Part shown: piece by piece, positions 1-8,453 of the stretch
Layout: the number at the start of each line of letters is the position of its first letter
How positions within the stretch are numbered: the stretch's first letter is position 1
NCBI GenBank assembly: GCA_964606695.1
Contig: CAZSHG010000002.1
Location: forward strand, 1 to 64,000
Direction: 5' to 3'
Source of the DNA: CAZSHG01 sp964606695 [NCBI: uncultured bacterium]
GTDB lineage: Bacteria; UBP14; UBA6098
DNA length: 64,000 nt
Position numbers and translations under genes: made by a program
The notes under the pieces: generated by a model
Told to the model about the DNA's origin: nothing
Database searches by the model: none
The model's input: the letters and a program-made list of their open reading frames with translations, nothing else

Positions 1-201
1 CGAGCGTCTCGCTCGATATGCGGCGAGACGCCGCATCTATTAATTTCATGAATCTCTCCCTCGTTCCACAGCTCCAGCTGTGGAACGCCACTGCCCTCGA
101 AGCTCCGCTTCGACTAAGCGAAGCATAGCTTCGGACGCATTTTCATCGCATAGCTGGAGCTATGCTACGAGAGGGGGCTGGAGCTATGCGACGAGAGGGG
201 G
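1..201. repeat. Cluster of short near-perfect palindromes
   Basis: Six tightly packed inverted repeats are visible. They lie at 1-15 (6-bp arms, 3-nt centre), 18-36 (8-bp arms, centre AGA), 63-86 (11-bp arms, 2-nt centre), 97-113 (7-bp arms), 119-133 (6-bp arms) and 148-165 (8-bp arms, 2-nt centre). All arms are perfect. No credible protein is encoded here; the overlapping open frames are rich in Arg and Ser and have no recognisable domain. The block lies downstream of the terminator of the minus-strand efflux operon. It could be a REP/MITE-like intergenic element, but the window starts inside it, so its true extent is unknown. Confidence 0.7.
154..201. repeat. Two-copy 24-bp tandem repeat
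   Basis: The units at 154-177 and 178-201 are identical except for one position (T166 versus G190). Each begins CTGGAGCTATGC and ends in GAGAGGGGG. The first unit overlaps the right arm of the palindrome at 148-165. This looks like local slippage within the palindrome cluster. Confidence 0.8.
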
Positions 202-262
202 AATCTCGTCCAAATGCAAAGGAGATTTCTCCCTTCGGTTCGAAATGACAGAGGGGGGGGAG

Positions 263-297
263 AAAAAAAGGGGCGGGATTGAAAACCCCGCCCCTTT
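263..297 (-). terminator. Intrinsic terminator of the efflux operon
   Basis: On the minus strand the arms AAAGGGGCGGG and CCCGCCCCTTT form an 11-bp GC-rich stem (267-277 paired with 287-297) around a 9-nt loop. It is followed by a run of T. It lies about 20 bp beyond the stop of the RND gene, which marks the end of the tetR-tolC-MFP-RND transcript. Confidence 0.9.
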
Positions 298-317
298 GCG
301 ATTAGTTTTTCGGCGCT

Positions 318-3300
318 CTAAATGTCCGCGCGAACGCCGGTTTTGCAGTCGTCGGAGCCGTCGGTTACGCCGTTGGCTTCGTCCTCGCCGTGGAGAACGC
401 GCACGAAACGACGTTGGGTCGCCAGAGAGAGCCTGTTCGCGCCTTTGTAGAAAATCGGGACGTAGAACAGGGTGAGAATTGTCGCCGTGAAAAGGCCGCC
501 TATAACGGTCAGCGCCATGGGCGAGCTCATTTCCGAGCCGGAACCGGTGGCGATGGCCATCGGGAACATGCCTATCATCGTGGTCAGCGCGGTAATAAGC
601 ACCGGGCGAATTCTGTCCGTGCCGGCCTGAATGATGGCGTCTTCCTCGCAAAGTCCCTCGTCACGCAGTTTATTCGTGTGGTCAACCAGCACGATGCCGT
701 TGTTCACCACGATTCCCGCGAGAATAATCGCCCCAACGAAGGAAACCACCGATAGGGTCGCGCCGGTGATGAGGAAAATCCACATCACCCCCAAAGCCGC
801 CAATGGAAGGGTTATCATGATAACCAGCGGCTGAACGATGGACTCGAACAGCGACGCCATGATGGCGTAAACGAGGATTATCGCCAGAATCATCGCCAGG
901 ACAAGGTCTTTGAAGGCTTCCTGCATCTGTTCCTGCTCGCCGGAGATTTCGTAGTCGTAGCCGGGGCCGAAACGGGATGTTACGGGAGCGATTGTCTTAT
1001 CGATGTCTGCCACGAGGCTTCCGACATCGCGCCCCTGACGGTTGGCATAGACATGAACCACGCGGGTTTGCTGTTCATGCTGAATCTGCACCGGGCCGAG
1101 CATCTCGACGAAATCCGCGACCTCTTTCAGGGGGATTTTCCCGCCCATGGGGGTCGAGATGGGCAGATTCTGAATGTCGTCGAGGGTGAGCCGTTCCGAT
1201 TCACGAAGGCGGACGCGCATGTCGATCTCCTCGCCCGACCTCTCGCGAAGCCTGCTGACGACGGTGCCAAGGGTGAGAGTGCGTATCTGCGACGCCACCA
1301 TCGCCACGGGCAATCCGAGGCGCGACGCTTTTTCTTTATTGACGCGAATCTCGATTTCCGGCTTGCCCTGTTCGACGCTGGACCGGACATCTTTCGCGCC
1401 GGGGACCTCCTTGACGAGATCCGCGATTTCGAGGGAATATTGAAGCATGAGGTCGAGATCGTCGCCGAAGATTTTGATATCGACATCGCCTTCAGAGCCT
1501 CCGCCCATGCCCATTTCGGACATCTCGATAGTAACGCCGTCGTAATCGGGGAATTTGGCGCGGATTTTTTCGCTATATTCGCCGCTGGTGATGTCGCGCT
1601 TTTTCTCGAGGGCGACCATGAAGAAGGCCTCGTTTGAACCTTCGGGGCCGAAGCCGCCGCCGCCCATCTGCCCCTGTCCGACCATAGTAAACACGCGGTC
1701 GGTCTCGGGGAAGGTGAAGATGAGGTCTTCCATCTCTTTGGCGAAACGGTCGGTTTCTTCGACACGACTGCCCACAGGGAGTTTGAGGGTCATCATTATC
1801 ATATCGTCGTTGGCTTTCGGGAAGAATTCCGTGCCGACTAACGGGACTGCCGCCGCAGTTAACGCGATAGCGATAATAAGGAAGATGAACATTTTTATCG
1901 GATGCACGACAGCCCAGGTAAGGGCTTTGTTGTATTTGACCCTGATCTTCTCGAATATGCCCGCTTTTTTCTTTTTGCCGTCTTTGCGGAATAGGATCGA
2001 TGCAATCATCGGCACGATGGTCAGCGAAACGAGCAGACTGCAAAGCAGGGCGAAGGTGATGGTCAACGCGAGGCCTCGGGTCAACTGGCCGGCAAGACCG
2101 GACGAGAAGACCATCGGCATGAACACGGCGATGGTGGTCAATGTGCTCGCCGTGATTGCCATAGCCACCTGACTCGCGCCGAGTTTGGCCGCTTCGATAC
2201 GCGTTCTGCCTTTCTCGATAAAGCGGTAGATATTCTCGATGACGACCACCGCGTTATCGACCAACATTCCAACACCGAGAGCAAGACCGCCCAGGGTCAT
2301 GATGTTGAGGGTGAACCCGCCGAGACGCAGGGGAATAAAGGTTGCGATGACAGAGAGGGGAATCGCCGTCGCGATTGCGAAGGTCGGGCGCCAGTTGCGC
2401 AGGAATAGCCATATCATCACGACCGCGAGAAGGCCGCCTACGAGAGCGTTGGTGCTCGTTTGGTTGCCGACGTCGGAAATCCAGTCCTCCATATCGAGGC
2501 CGAAGTCATATTCGATGTTGTCCGGCAGGGTCGGCCAGAGTTCTGCCAGAGCCTTTTTGACGCGCCTTCCGACGGAGACTGTATTCGCATTGGACTGTTT
2601 GAAAACCACCATCCCAACCGCGGAATTCTTGTTCGCGCGCACAGCGGAGCGGTTTTCTACGATATCCATTTCGACTTCTGCGACATCTCGCAGGTAAATT
2701 GGTTCGCCGAAATTTGTCGCACCTACTGCGATATTACTGATTTCCTCGACCGTCTTGAATTCCCCTACTGTCCGCAGGAGATATTCTTCGTGCCCCTCTT
2801 CGATGAAACCGGCGGGCATGTTCAGATTCTGCGCCGCGAGGGACATGGCGATGTCGTCGGTGGAGATTCCCAGTTCGCGCATACGAAGGCCGTTGACAGT
2901 TATTTGCACCTCGCGCTCATCCCCGCCGAAAACGAGGACACTTGCCACGCCATCGACGCGTTTGAGTTTCTCGGCAATCTCCTCTTCGGCGAGTTTTTTC
3001 AGCTCGCGGGAGTCGTCCATGCCATAGATGGGAATTGTCATCACGGGCATGGCTGTTATATCGAATTTCGAGACGTTGGGCTTGTTGATGTCCTCGGGAA
3101 GGAAGGCCATGCCGGCGTCTATCGCCTCGCGGACATCCTGAGCGGCGAAATCGACATTGGTGCCCCATTCAAATTCGAGCATGAGAATCGAGATGCCCTC
3201 GCGGGATACCGAGGTGATGGTTTTGAGATTGTTCACCGTCCCGACATAGCGTTCGAGGGGTTCCGTGAGGTTCTTTTCGACCTCCTGGCTTCCCGCGCCG

Positions 3301-3455
3301 CTGTATATTGTGGTTACGGTTACCATGGGGTATTCGATGTCGGGAAAAAGGTCGAGGCCCAGTCCCCAGAGCGCCCAGATTCCCATCACGACGAGAATCA
3401 GCGCGAACATCCCTATGGTTACGCGTTTACTTACTGAAAATTCGGGGATTGTCAC
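318..3455 (-). CDS. RND-family (HAE1/AcrB-like) efflux permease
   Basis: This is the inner-membrane proton-driven pump of a tripartite export system. The 1045-residue length is typical of HAE1 permeases. A first membrane helix covers about residues 11-31 and is followed by a large periplasmic loop. The central helix IV motif GMLVDNAVVV (Asp and Asn near 399-400) matches the proton-relay site. AcrB has two adjacent Asp residues there; this protein has Asp-Asn, as many HAE1-type members do. The start is GTG at 3455. Its GTGA overlaps the stop of the membrane-fusion gene, and a GGAGGAGG ribosome site lies upstream. It is the last gene of a four-gene operon with its own MFP, TolC and TetR regulator. 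The substrate cannot be read from the sequence. Confidence 0.95.
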   Translation of the reverse strand: MTIPEFSVSKRVTIGMFALILVVMGIWALWGLGLDLFPDIEYPMVTVTTIYSGAGSQEVEKNLTEPLERYVGTVNNLKTITSVSREGISILMLEFEWGTNVDFAAQDVREAIDAGMAFLPEDINKPNVSKFDITAMPVMTIPIYGMDDSRELKKLAEEEIAEKLKRVDGVASVLVFGGDEREVQITVNGLRMRELGISTDDIAMSLAAQNLNMPAGFIEEGHEEYLLRTVGEFKTVEEISNIAVGATNFGEPIYLRDVAEVEMDIVENRSAVRANKNSAVGMVVFKQSNANTVSVGRRVKKALAELWPTLPDNIEYDFGLDMEDWISDVGNQTSTNALVGGLLAVVMIWLFLRNWRPTFAIATAIPLSVIATFIPLRLGGFTLNIMTLGGLALGVGMLVDNAVVVIENIYRFIEKGRTRIEAAKLGASQVAMAITASTLTTIAVFMPMVFSSGLAGQLTRGLALTITFALLCSLLVSLTIVPMIASILFRKDGKKKKAGIFEKIRVKYNKALTWAVVHPIKMFIFLIIAIALTAAAVPLVGTEFFPKANDDMIMMTLKLPVGSRVEETDRFAKEMEDLIFTFPETDRVFTMVGQGQMGGGGFGPEGSNEAFFMVALEKKRDITSGEYSEKIRAKFPDYDGVTIEMSEMGMGGGSEGDVDIKIFGDDLDLMLQYSLEIADLVKEVPGAKDVRSSVEQGKPEIEIRVNKEKASRLGLPVAMVASQIRTLTLGTVVSRLRERSGEEIDMRVRLRESERLTLDDIQNLPISTPMGGKIPLKEVADFVEMLGPVQIQHEQQTRVVHVYANRQGRDVGSLVADIDKTIAPVTSRFGPGYDYEISGEQEQMQEAFKDLVLAMILAIILVYAIMASLFESIVQPLVIMITLPLAALGVMWIFLITGATLSVVSFVGAIILAGIVVNNGIVLVDHTNKLRDEGLCEEDAIIQAGTDRIRPVLITALTTMIGMFPMAIATGSGSEMSSPMALTVIGGLFTATILTLFYVPIFYKGANRLSLATQRRFVRVLHGEDEANGVTDGSDDCKTGVRADI

Positions 3456-4477
3456 CGGGACACCTCCTCCATCGTTTCAACTTTAGCGCCGTCGCGGAGA
3501 CCGAGAGCGCCTCGGTTTACGACATAATCGTCGGGGGAAATGCCGGACAATATCTCCACGGAATCCGCCCGGAAGATACCCGTTTCGACTACTTTGCGGG
3601 TTACCGTTCCGCCGCTGTAAACGAAGGCGAGGCTGTCTGAAACTATCGCCGACCTCGGGATAATTACAGCGTCCTCGCGCTCACTCGAAATCACACGTGC
3701 ATCGACGAAAACTCCTACCGGCAGTAACCCGTTTTTATTGTCGAGGACTATCTCCGCGTTGAAAAGTCCGGTTATCGGGTCGGCGCCGGGGGACAGATTC
3801 TGTATTTTGCCGATGAAAACCGTATCCGGGAACATGTCCGTCGTGATTCGCACGGGCATTTCCTCGCGAACCTTACGGTAATCCGCGCCGGAAATGTTCA
3901 CGGGCAATTTCAGTTTATTCGTAACTGCCAAACGGAGGATTCCGCGGATTCCCGGGGAATACACATTCTGCTCGTCGAAATATTTTCCGACTATTGTTCC
4001 CGCGAATGGCGCACGAAGTTCCGTATTATCGCGCACCTGGCGGAATCCAGCTTCGGCGGCTTCGAACCCGGCTTTGGCCTGATCGAAACTCTGAGGGGAA
4101 ATCAGGCTGTCCTGATAAAGGGAGAGCATTCTCTCGTAGGTCTGCTTGGCCGCCTCATATTGAGCGCGCACCTGATTGAGATTCTCCTCGTCCATTCTCA
4201 CCAGAAGCTGGCCTTTCGTAACTTTATCGCCGACATTGACGAGAATTTTCTCGATGGTTCCGGGCATCTGAGGGAAAACCATGACGTCCTGAATCCCTTC
4301 GAGACGCCCCGAAAATCCCACATACTCTTGAATATTTCGGACATCCGGCTTTGCAACGCCTACGACGATAGTCCTGCGCGACAAATCCTGGTTCGATTTT
4401 CCGGACTGCCCCTGACATCCTGCAATAAATGTCATTATAACTGCGATTAGAATTAGAACTGCGATACGCGATTTCAT
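3452..4477 (-). CDS. Efflux membrane-fusion protein (AcrA/HlyD family), lipoprotein
   Basis: This is the periplasmic adaptor linking the RND permease to the TolC-like channel. The ATG at 4477 is preferred over the upstream in-frame start at 4567. It has a GGAG ribosome site, begins 1 bp after the tolC stop, and gives a clean lipoprotein signal ending IAGC with Cys at residue 21. The product has 341 residues. After the signal come a biotinyl-lipoyl-like half (around VGDKVTKGQLLVRMDEE), a helical hairpin rich in Q, E and A, the returning lipoyl half (LRAPFAGTIVGK), and beta-barrel and membrane-proximal domains. Order and overlaps make it part of the four-gene efflux operon. Confidence 0.93.
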   Translation of the reverse strand: MKSRIAVLILIAVIMTFIAGCQGQSGKSNQDLSRRTIVVGVAKPDVRNIQEYVGFSGRLEGIQDVMVFPQMPGTIEKILVNVGDKVTKGQLLVRMDEENLNQVRAQYEAAKQTYERMLSLYQDSLISPQSFDQAKAGFEAAEAGFRQVRDNTELRAPFAGTIVGKYFDEQNVYSPGIRGILRLAVTNKLKLPVNISGADYRKVREEMPVRITTDMFPDTVFIGKIQNLSPGADPITGLFNAEIVLDNKNGLLPVGVFVDARVISSEREDAVIIPRSAIVSDSLAFVYSGGTVTRKVVETGIFRADSVEILSGISPDDYVVNRGALGLRDGAKVETMEEVSR

Positions 4478-4478
4478 C

Positions 4479-5792
4479 TTATCTCTCCATGCTGAAGTTG
4501 ATTCCGATTGCGACATCGTATTCGATGCTGGCGACTTTGTAATCCGCGATTGCGGAAATGTATTCATTCTGAGCTTGTATTAACGAGGAGTTGGCGTCGA
4601 GGACGTCCGTGTTCGTGGCAAGACCGGCTCCGAATTCGGCCTGAGCTACACGGTAACCCTCCCGCGCCTGCTCCAGCTTGATTCTGGAGACATCCAGCCT
4701 CTGCTGAATTTCCCGCAGGACATTGAACTGGTTGCGAATCTCCATCTCGGCGGCGCGGGTCATCATCTGGTATGCTTCCATGGCGCGGTCGCGCATGTAT
4801 TTGGCCTTTTTCACGCCGAACATCCTCTCGCCGAAGGAGATTAAATCCCAGCTCGCGGCGAGGGTGGCGTTCCAGGAATCGTAGAACTCCGGCTCGTTTG
4901 CCCGATTTGGACGCTGGTATGCGAAATTGAATATACCTACTATATTGGGCGAGAAGGAACCGTATGCGATATTCACTCCGGCTTTCGAGGCTTCGACCGT
5001 CTTTTCCATCTGACGAATATCGACTCGGCGGCTCATAGCCCTTTCGATATCCGCACGGTATTTCGGCAATTCTATTTCGGCCACCGATGTATCCGGATCG
5101 AGGATGAGGGTAGTATCATCGGGGTAGTTGAGCATGAAATTCAATCCGAGACGGGCGGCGTTGACAGCGTTTTCCGACTGAATCTTCATCAGGTCGATTT
5201 CGGAACTGGCCACGCGGGTTTTCAGAAGGTCGTTGCGGGATACGAGGCCCTGTTCATACATCGCCTCGATGACTCGCAGATGGGCGTCCATTCTCTCCCG
5301 AGCGTCATCCATCGATTCGCGGAACAATTCCGCTTTAATGACGCCGAAATACGCCTGAGTAACTTGCTTGCCCACGCTGTTCAGGCTGTTGTCCCTGCCG
5401 AGGGCTTCCATTTCGGCTCCGGCTTTTGCGGCGCGGTAGCCGTTGTATATCTTTCCGCCCATGAAAATCGGCTGTTGCACGCCCAGGGTCATGTTATAAT
5501 TGTTGACGTCCCCCATGGGAATTCCGCCCTCGGGCATGAACATGCTAAGCTCGTCGGGCATGACGATTGTCGGCACTTCGTCAAGTCGCGTGTATGAGGC
5601 TTCGGCCTTTATTCGCGGGAAAAAGTTAGTGAATGCGGACTTCGCGTCCATTCTCGCCGCACTGGCCGAACTGGAGGACATCAGGACTTCGGAGTTGGCC
5701 TCCATAGCCCTGTGAATAGCTTCATCCAGAGTTAGCCCGAAAGCGGCGACGACAAGGCATAGAACCACGATTATAATTCTGTTTCCGGTCAT
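4479..5792 (-). CDS. TolC-like outer-membrane efflux channel
   Basis: This outer-membrane channel has 437 residues. It has an N-terminal signal peptide (hydrophobic residues about 5-20) followed by TLDEAIHRAMEAN, the usual opening of OEP repeats. Two OEP-type repeats of long amphipathic helices follow; the second contains the typical RAAEMEIRNQFNVLREIQQRL helix and a GLATNTDVLDA motif near the end. It overlaps the tetR stop by ATGA and sits 1 bp from the MFP start, so it is translationally coupled. It completes the exit duct for the RND pump encoded downstream. Confidence 0.93.
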   Translation of the reverse strand: MTGNRIIIVVLCLVVAAFGLTLDEAIHRAMEANSEVLMSSSSASAARMDAKSAFTNFFPRIKAEASYTRLDEVPTIVMPDELSMFMPEGGIPMGDVNNYNMTLGVQQPIFMGGKIYNGYRAAKAGAEMEALGRDNSLNSVGKQVTQAYFGVIKAELFRESMDDARERMDAHLRVIEAMYEQGLVSRNDLLKTRVASSEIDLMKIQSENAVNAARLGLNFMLNYPDDTTLILDPDTSVAEIELPKYRADIERAMSRRVDIRQMEKTVEASKAGVNIAYGSFSPNIVGIFNFAYQRPNRANEPEFYDSWNATLAASWDLISFGERMFGVKKAKYMRDRAMEAYQMMTRAAEMEIRNQFNVLREIQQRLDVSRIKLEQAREGYRVAQAEFGAGLATNTDVLDANSSLIQAQNEYISAIADYKVASIEYDVAIGINFSMER

Positions 5793-6418
5793 TTCTTTTC
5801 CTTATTTATTCTGTCTGATTTTACAGCTCCGTTGAAAAATATATCCATAATAACCTCCGTTTTAGTCTCCAGTTCATAATCCTTATCAGAAAAAAACCAA
5901 TCCCCCATGAACGATGTTATCAAACCGGAAAGCGCCGCGGCGGCATCCGCAGGAGAAACTGAATCCCTGAATTGCGAGGGGTTTTTCTCGAAGTAGTTCT
6001 TCAGCCGAATACGAAACTCCATAATAACGTTATGAATTCGAGGCCGAATCTTATCGACTATGAACTCGGGGCAGAACCGGTAGAACTCGGACATCATAAT
6101 CCTGTAAAAATTAGGGTTCTGATTGATGATATTCAGCGATATCCTTATGTAATTCTCAACCACAACCTCGAAGGGGGCACTCGAGTTGAATACATCTTCG
6201 CTGATTTGAACCATTTCTTCGAATTTCCGGTCAATCAGCGCGATAAACAGGTCTTCCTTATTATCGAAATAATTGTAAACCGTGGCTTTCGAAAAACCCG
6301 CCTCTTCGGCGATATCCTCGATTTTGGTCATCGCGAAGCCATGGACTGCGAAGAGCTTCTCCGCGGCCTCCAGCAACAGCCTCCTGTTGCGAATCTTATC
6401 TTTTTCCCTTTGTCTCAT
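5789..6418 (-). CDS. TetR-family repressor of the efflux operon
   Basis: The N-terminal helix-turn-helix (about residues 26-55, with IEDIAEEAGFSKATVYNYF) is typical of TetR/AcrR proteins. The remaining roughly 150 residues form a variable ligand-binding and dimer domain. The protein has 209 residues. It is the first gene of the operon and overlaps tolC by ATGA, so autoregulation of the whole pump operon is likely. A strong sigma-70-like promoter with a 10-bp palindrome in its spacer lies 47-75 bp upstream. The family identity is secure. The repression and the ligand are inferred. Confidence 0.92.
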   Translation of the reverse strand: MRQREKDKIRNRRLLLEAAEKLFAVHGFAMTKIEDIAEEAGFSKATVYNYFDNKEDLFIALIDRKFEEMVQISEDVFNSSAPFEVVVENYIRISLNIINQNPNFYRIMMSEFYRFCPEFIVDKIRPRIHNVIMEFRIRLKNYFEKNPSQFRDSVSPADAAAALSGLITSFMGDWFFSDKDYELETKTEVIMDIFFNGAVKSDRINKEKK

Positions 6419-6464
6419 ATCGCTCCCAACGTAAAACGAGTGGTCACAAACTTAACTCGCAATT

Positions 6465-6493
6465 ATTATAATGACCCGCGGGTTACTTTTCAA
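6465..6493 (-). promoter_or_regulatory. Sigma-70-like promoter with candidate TetR operator
   Basis: On the minus strand, TTGAAA (6493-6488), a 17-bp spacer and TATAAT (6470-6465) form a near-consensus promoter for the efflux operon. The spacer contains the perfect 10-bp palindrome ACCCGCGGGT (6474-6483). That is a plausible operator for the adjacent TetR protein, because binding there would block RNA polymerase. Confidence 0.75.
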
Positions 6494-6624
6494 CCCTTTT
6501 TTTGTTTATTTTACGAGAGAGTCTAAACATGATTGTTAGGCGAGGATTTGGTGGAGATGAAAAAACGGTAAATCCTGTTGGAGTAAACTAAATTATCGAA
6601 GGAAAGGTCGGGTATTCCGATAAA

Positions 6625-6698
6625 TGGCTGGGGAGCAGGGATTCGAACCCCAATTCTACGGTCCAGAGCCGTATGTCCTGCCATTGGACGACTCCCCA
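6625..6698 (-). tRNA. tRNA-Gln (anticodon CTG)
   Basis: The minus strand folds into a complete cloverleaf. The acceptor stem TGGGGAG pairs with CTCCCCA, followed by discriminator G and an encoded CCA (6625-6627). The anticodon arm is TACGG-CTCTGGA-CCGTA, giving anticodon CTG. The T arm contains GGTTCGAATCC. The total is 74 nt including CCA. No other tRNA adjoins it. Confidence 0.96.
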
Positions 6699-6802
6699 AT
6701 ATTTTCAAGGGTTGCAAATATATTGGTGGATAGCGGTCGAGTCAAGATATTTTTAGATAGACTTTGATGAATAATTACGCTGATAATTTATCAACTCTTG
6801 AC

Positions 6803-6832
6803 TTGAGAAAAAAGTATCTTAACTTATATAAA
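6803..6832 (+). promoter_or_regulatory. Putative promoter of the MEMO-AMMECR1 gene
   Basis: TTGAGA (6803-6808), an 18-bp spacer and TATAAA (6827-6832) lie 24 bp before the start codon in an AT-rich stretch. An overlapping TTGACT at 6798-6803 has poorer spacing. Confidence 0.45.
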
Positions 6833-6856
6833 TACCTGTTAGACAGGGAGAAATAA

Positions 6857-8446
6857 ATGAATATTTTAGGATTTAAGAAATTTAGAATTGTAGAGCTTAT
6901 GGTCGTTATGTGTCTTGTTTTCGCGGGTTGTGCGAAGAGCGAGGATGCAAAACCCGACGGATTGCTCAGAGAGGATTCCATTATGGATAGGAAACCGATA
7001 CTCGCGGGAAGCTGGTATTCCGGCGACGCCGCCGAATTGAAACAAACAATAGAGACATACATCGACGAAGCCGACCCGCCTAAAACGGAGGGCAGGATTG
7101 TCGGAATCGTATCGCCGCACGCGGGATATGTCTATTCAGGGCCTGTCGCGGCGTGGGGCTATAAAACCCTCATGCAAAACAAGAATCGCTACAAAGGTTC
7201 AACTGTCGTGATACTCGGTCCGAACCATCGCACCGCGGGATTTTCCGGGCTTAGTATCTGGGCGGAAGGTTCATGGTTGACGCCACTCGGTTCCACACCG
7301 ATCGATAGCAGAATGGCAAATGCTCTACTCGAAAAGCTCGAACCGATAGCCGATTTCAATAAATACGTCCACAACAACGAACATTCGCTGGAAATACAAC
7401 TTCCTTTCCTGCAATATACTCTGGACAACGATTTCAAAATAGTGCCGATAGTGATCGGATCGCAAACCGATAATGTCATCGACCAACTCGCCGTGGCGTT
7501 ATCCGAAGTCGCGGACGAGAGGACGATTATCCTGGCCAGCACGGATCTGTCTCATTATCACCCTGAAAAACAGGCACATGAGCTGGACAATATCTTCACA
7601 GAAGCCGTTTTGAGCGGTAATCCTGATAGCCTTCACAAGGTAGTTCGCGCCGGCAAATGCGAGGCCTGCGGATACAGCGGAGTATTGGCGCTAATGCGGT
7701 GCGCCGGGAATCTCGGCGCGGATAAAGTCCAGAAACTGCGTTATGCAACTTCGGCCGACGTCCCCGCCGGCGATTCATCGCAGGTCGTCGGGTATCTATC
7801 CACGCTGTTCCTCGACACCGGTAGCGACGATAAACTCGAAAGTGTCATGGAATCCGGATCTAATCCCGGAAACATCGATTTCGATTTGACGAAACAGCAA
7901 AAGATATATCTGCTCAAACTCGCGCGAAAGACCATCGAGAATTACGTAACCGAGGGCGAAGTTTATGCTCCCGACACCCCCGAAGACGAAGTCCTTGCAA
8001 ACGACGGCGCTGTCTTCGTAACACTTCACAGAAACGGCATGTTGCGTGGGTGTATCGGCCAGATGATAGCGCAGGGGCCTCTATATTCTGCTGTCAGGGA
8101 CATGGCGATTTCCGCGGCAACGCGAGACCATCGTTTTCGTCCGGTCACGGAAGCCGAGTTGGATTCGATAGACATAGAAATCTCCGTGCTCTCCCCCATG
8201 CAACCTTTCGAGGATTGGCGAGATTTCGAGATGGGCGTCCACGGAGTATGGCTGATGAAAAAAAATCGAAGCGGCGTATTCCTGCCGCAGGTTGGACGCG
8301 ACACCGGATGGACTAAAGAGCGGTTCCTGCAAGAACTCTGTTCGCAGAAAGCCGGCCTTTCGCCGGATTGTTACAAGGATCCCGACGTCCAGCTATTCAA
8401 ATACACGGTAGTCGAATTTGACGAACACGAATTCGGTTTGAAATGA
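6857..8446 (+). CDS. MEMO1-AMMECR1 fusion lipoprotein (AmmeMemoRadiSam-type)
   Basis: Two families normally encoded separately are joined in 529 residues. Residues about 45-320 match MEMO1, which shares the class III extradiol dioxygenase fold: SPHAGYVYSG near 85, GPNHRTAG near 120, and a TDLSHYHP motif near 229. Residues about 345-525 match AMMECR1, with the diagnostic LRGCIG at 396-401. The N-terminus carries basic residues, a hydrophobic stretch and FAGC with Cys25, which looks like a lipoprotein signal and implies export. Both families occur with a radical-SAM partner in the so-called AmmeMemoRadiSam system; no such partner is in this window. The biochemical function of the family is not established. 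The ribosome site GGGAG precedes the ATG. Confidence 0.9.
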   Translation: MNILGFKKFRIVELMVVMCLVFAGCAKSEDAKPDGLLREDSIMDRKPILAGSWYSGDAAELKQTIETYIDEADPPKTEGRIVGIVSPHAGYVYSGPVAAWGYKTLMQNKNRYKGSTVVILGPNHRTAGFSGLSIWAEGSWLTPLGSTPIDSRMANALLEKLEPIADFNKYVHNNEHSLEIQLPFLQYTLDNDFKIVPIVIGSQTDNVIDQLAVALSEVADERTIILASTDLSHYHPEKQAHELDNIFTEAVLSGNPDSLHKVVRAGKCEACGYSGVLALMRCAGNLGADKVQKLRYATSADVPAGDSSQVVGYLSTLFLDTGSDDKLESVMESGSNPGNIDFDLTKQQKIYLLKLARKTIENYVTEGEVYAPDTPEDEVLANDGAVFVTLHRNGMLRGCIGQMIAQGPLYSAVRDMAISAATRDHRFRPVTEAELDSIDIEISVLSPMQPFEDWRDFEMGVHGVWLMKKNRSGVFLPQVGRDTGWTKERFLQELCSQKAGLSPDCYKDPDVQLFKYTVVEFDEHEFGLK

Positions 8447-8453
8447 GCTCGAA

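Noticed and set aside
154-201. CRISPR-like repeat
   Set aside because: Only two directly abutting copies, no spacers and no cas genes.
2460-3437. 325-codon plus-strand frame
   Set aside because: It lies entirely antisense to the RND permease gene and is a codon-phase shadow.
6523-6717. 64-codon minus-strand frame
   Set aside because: It spans the tRNA-Gln gene and is a chance frame.
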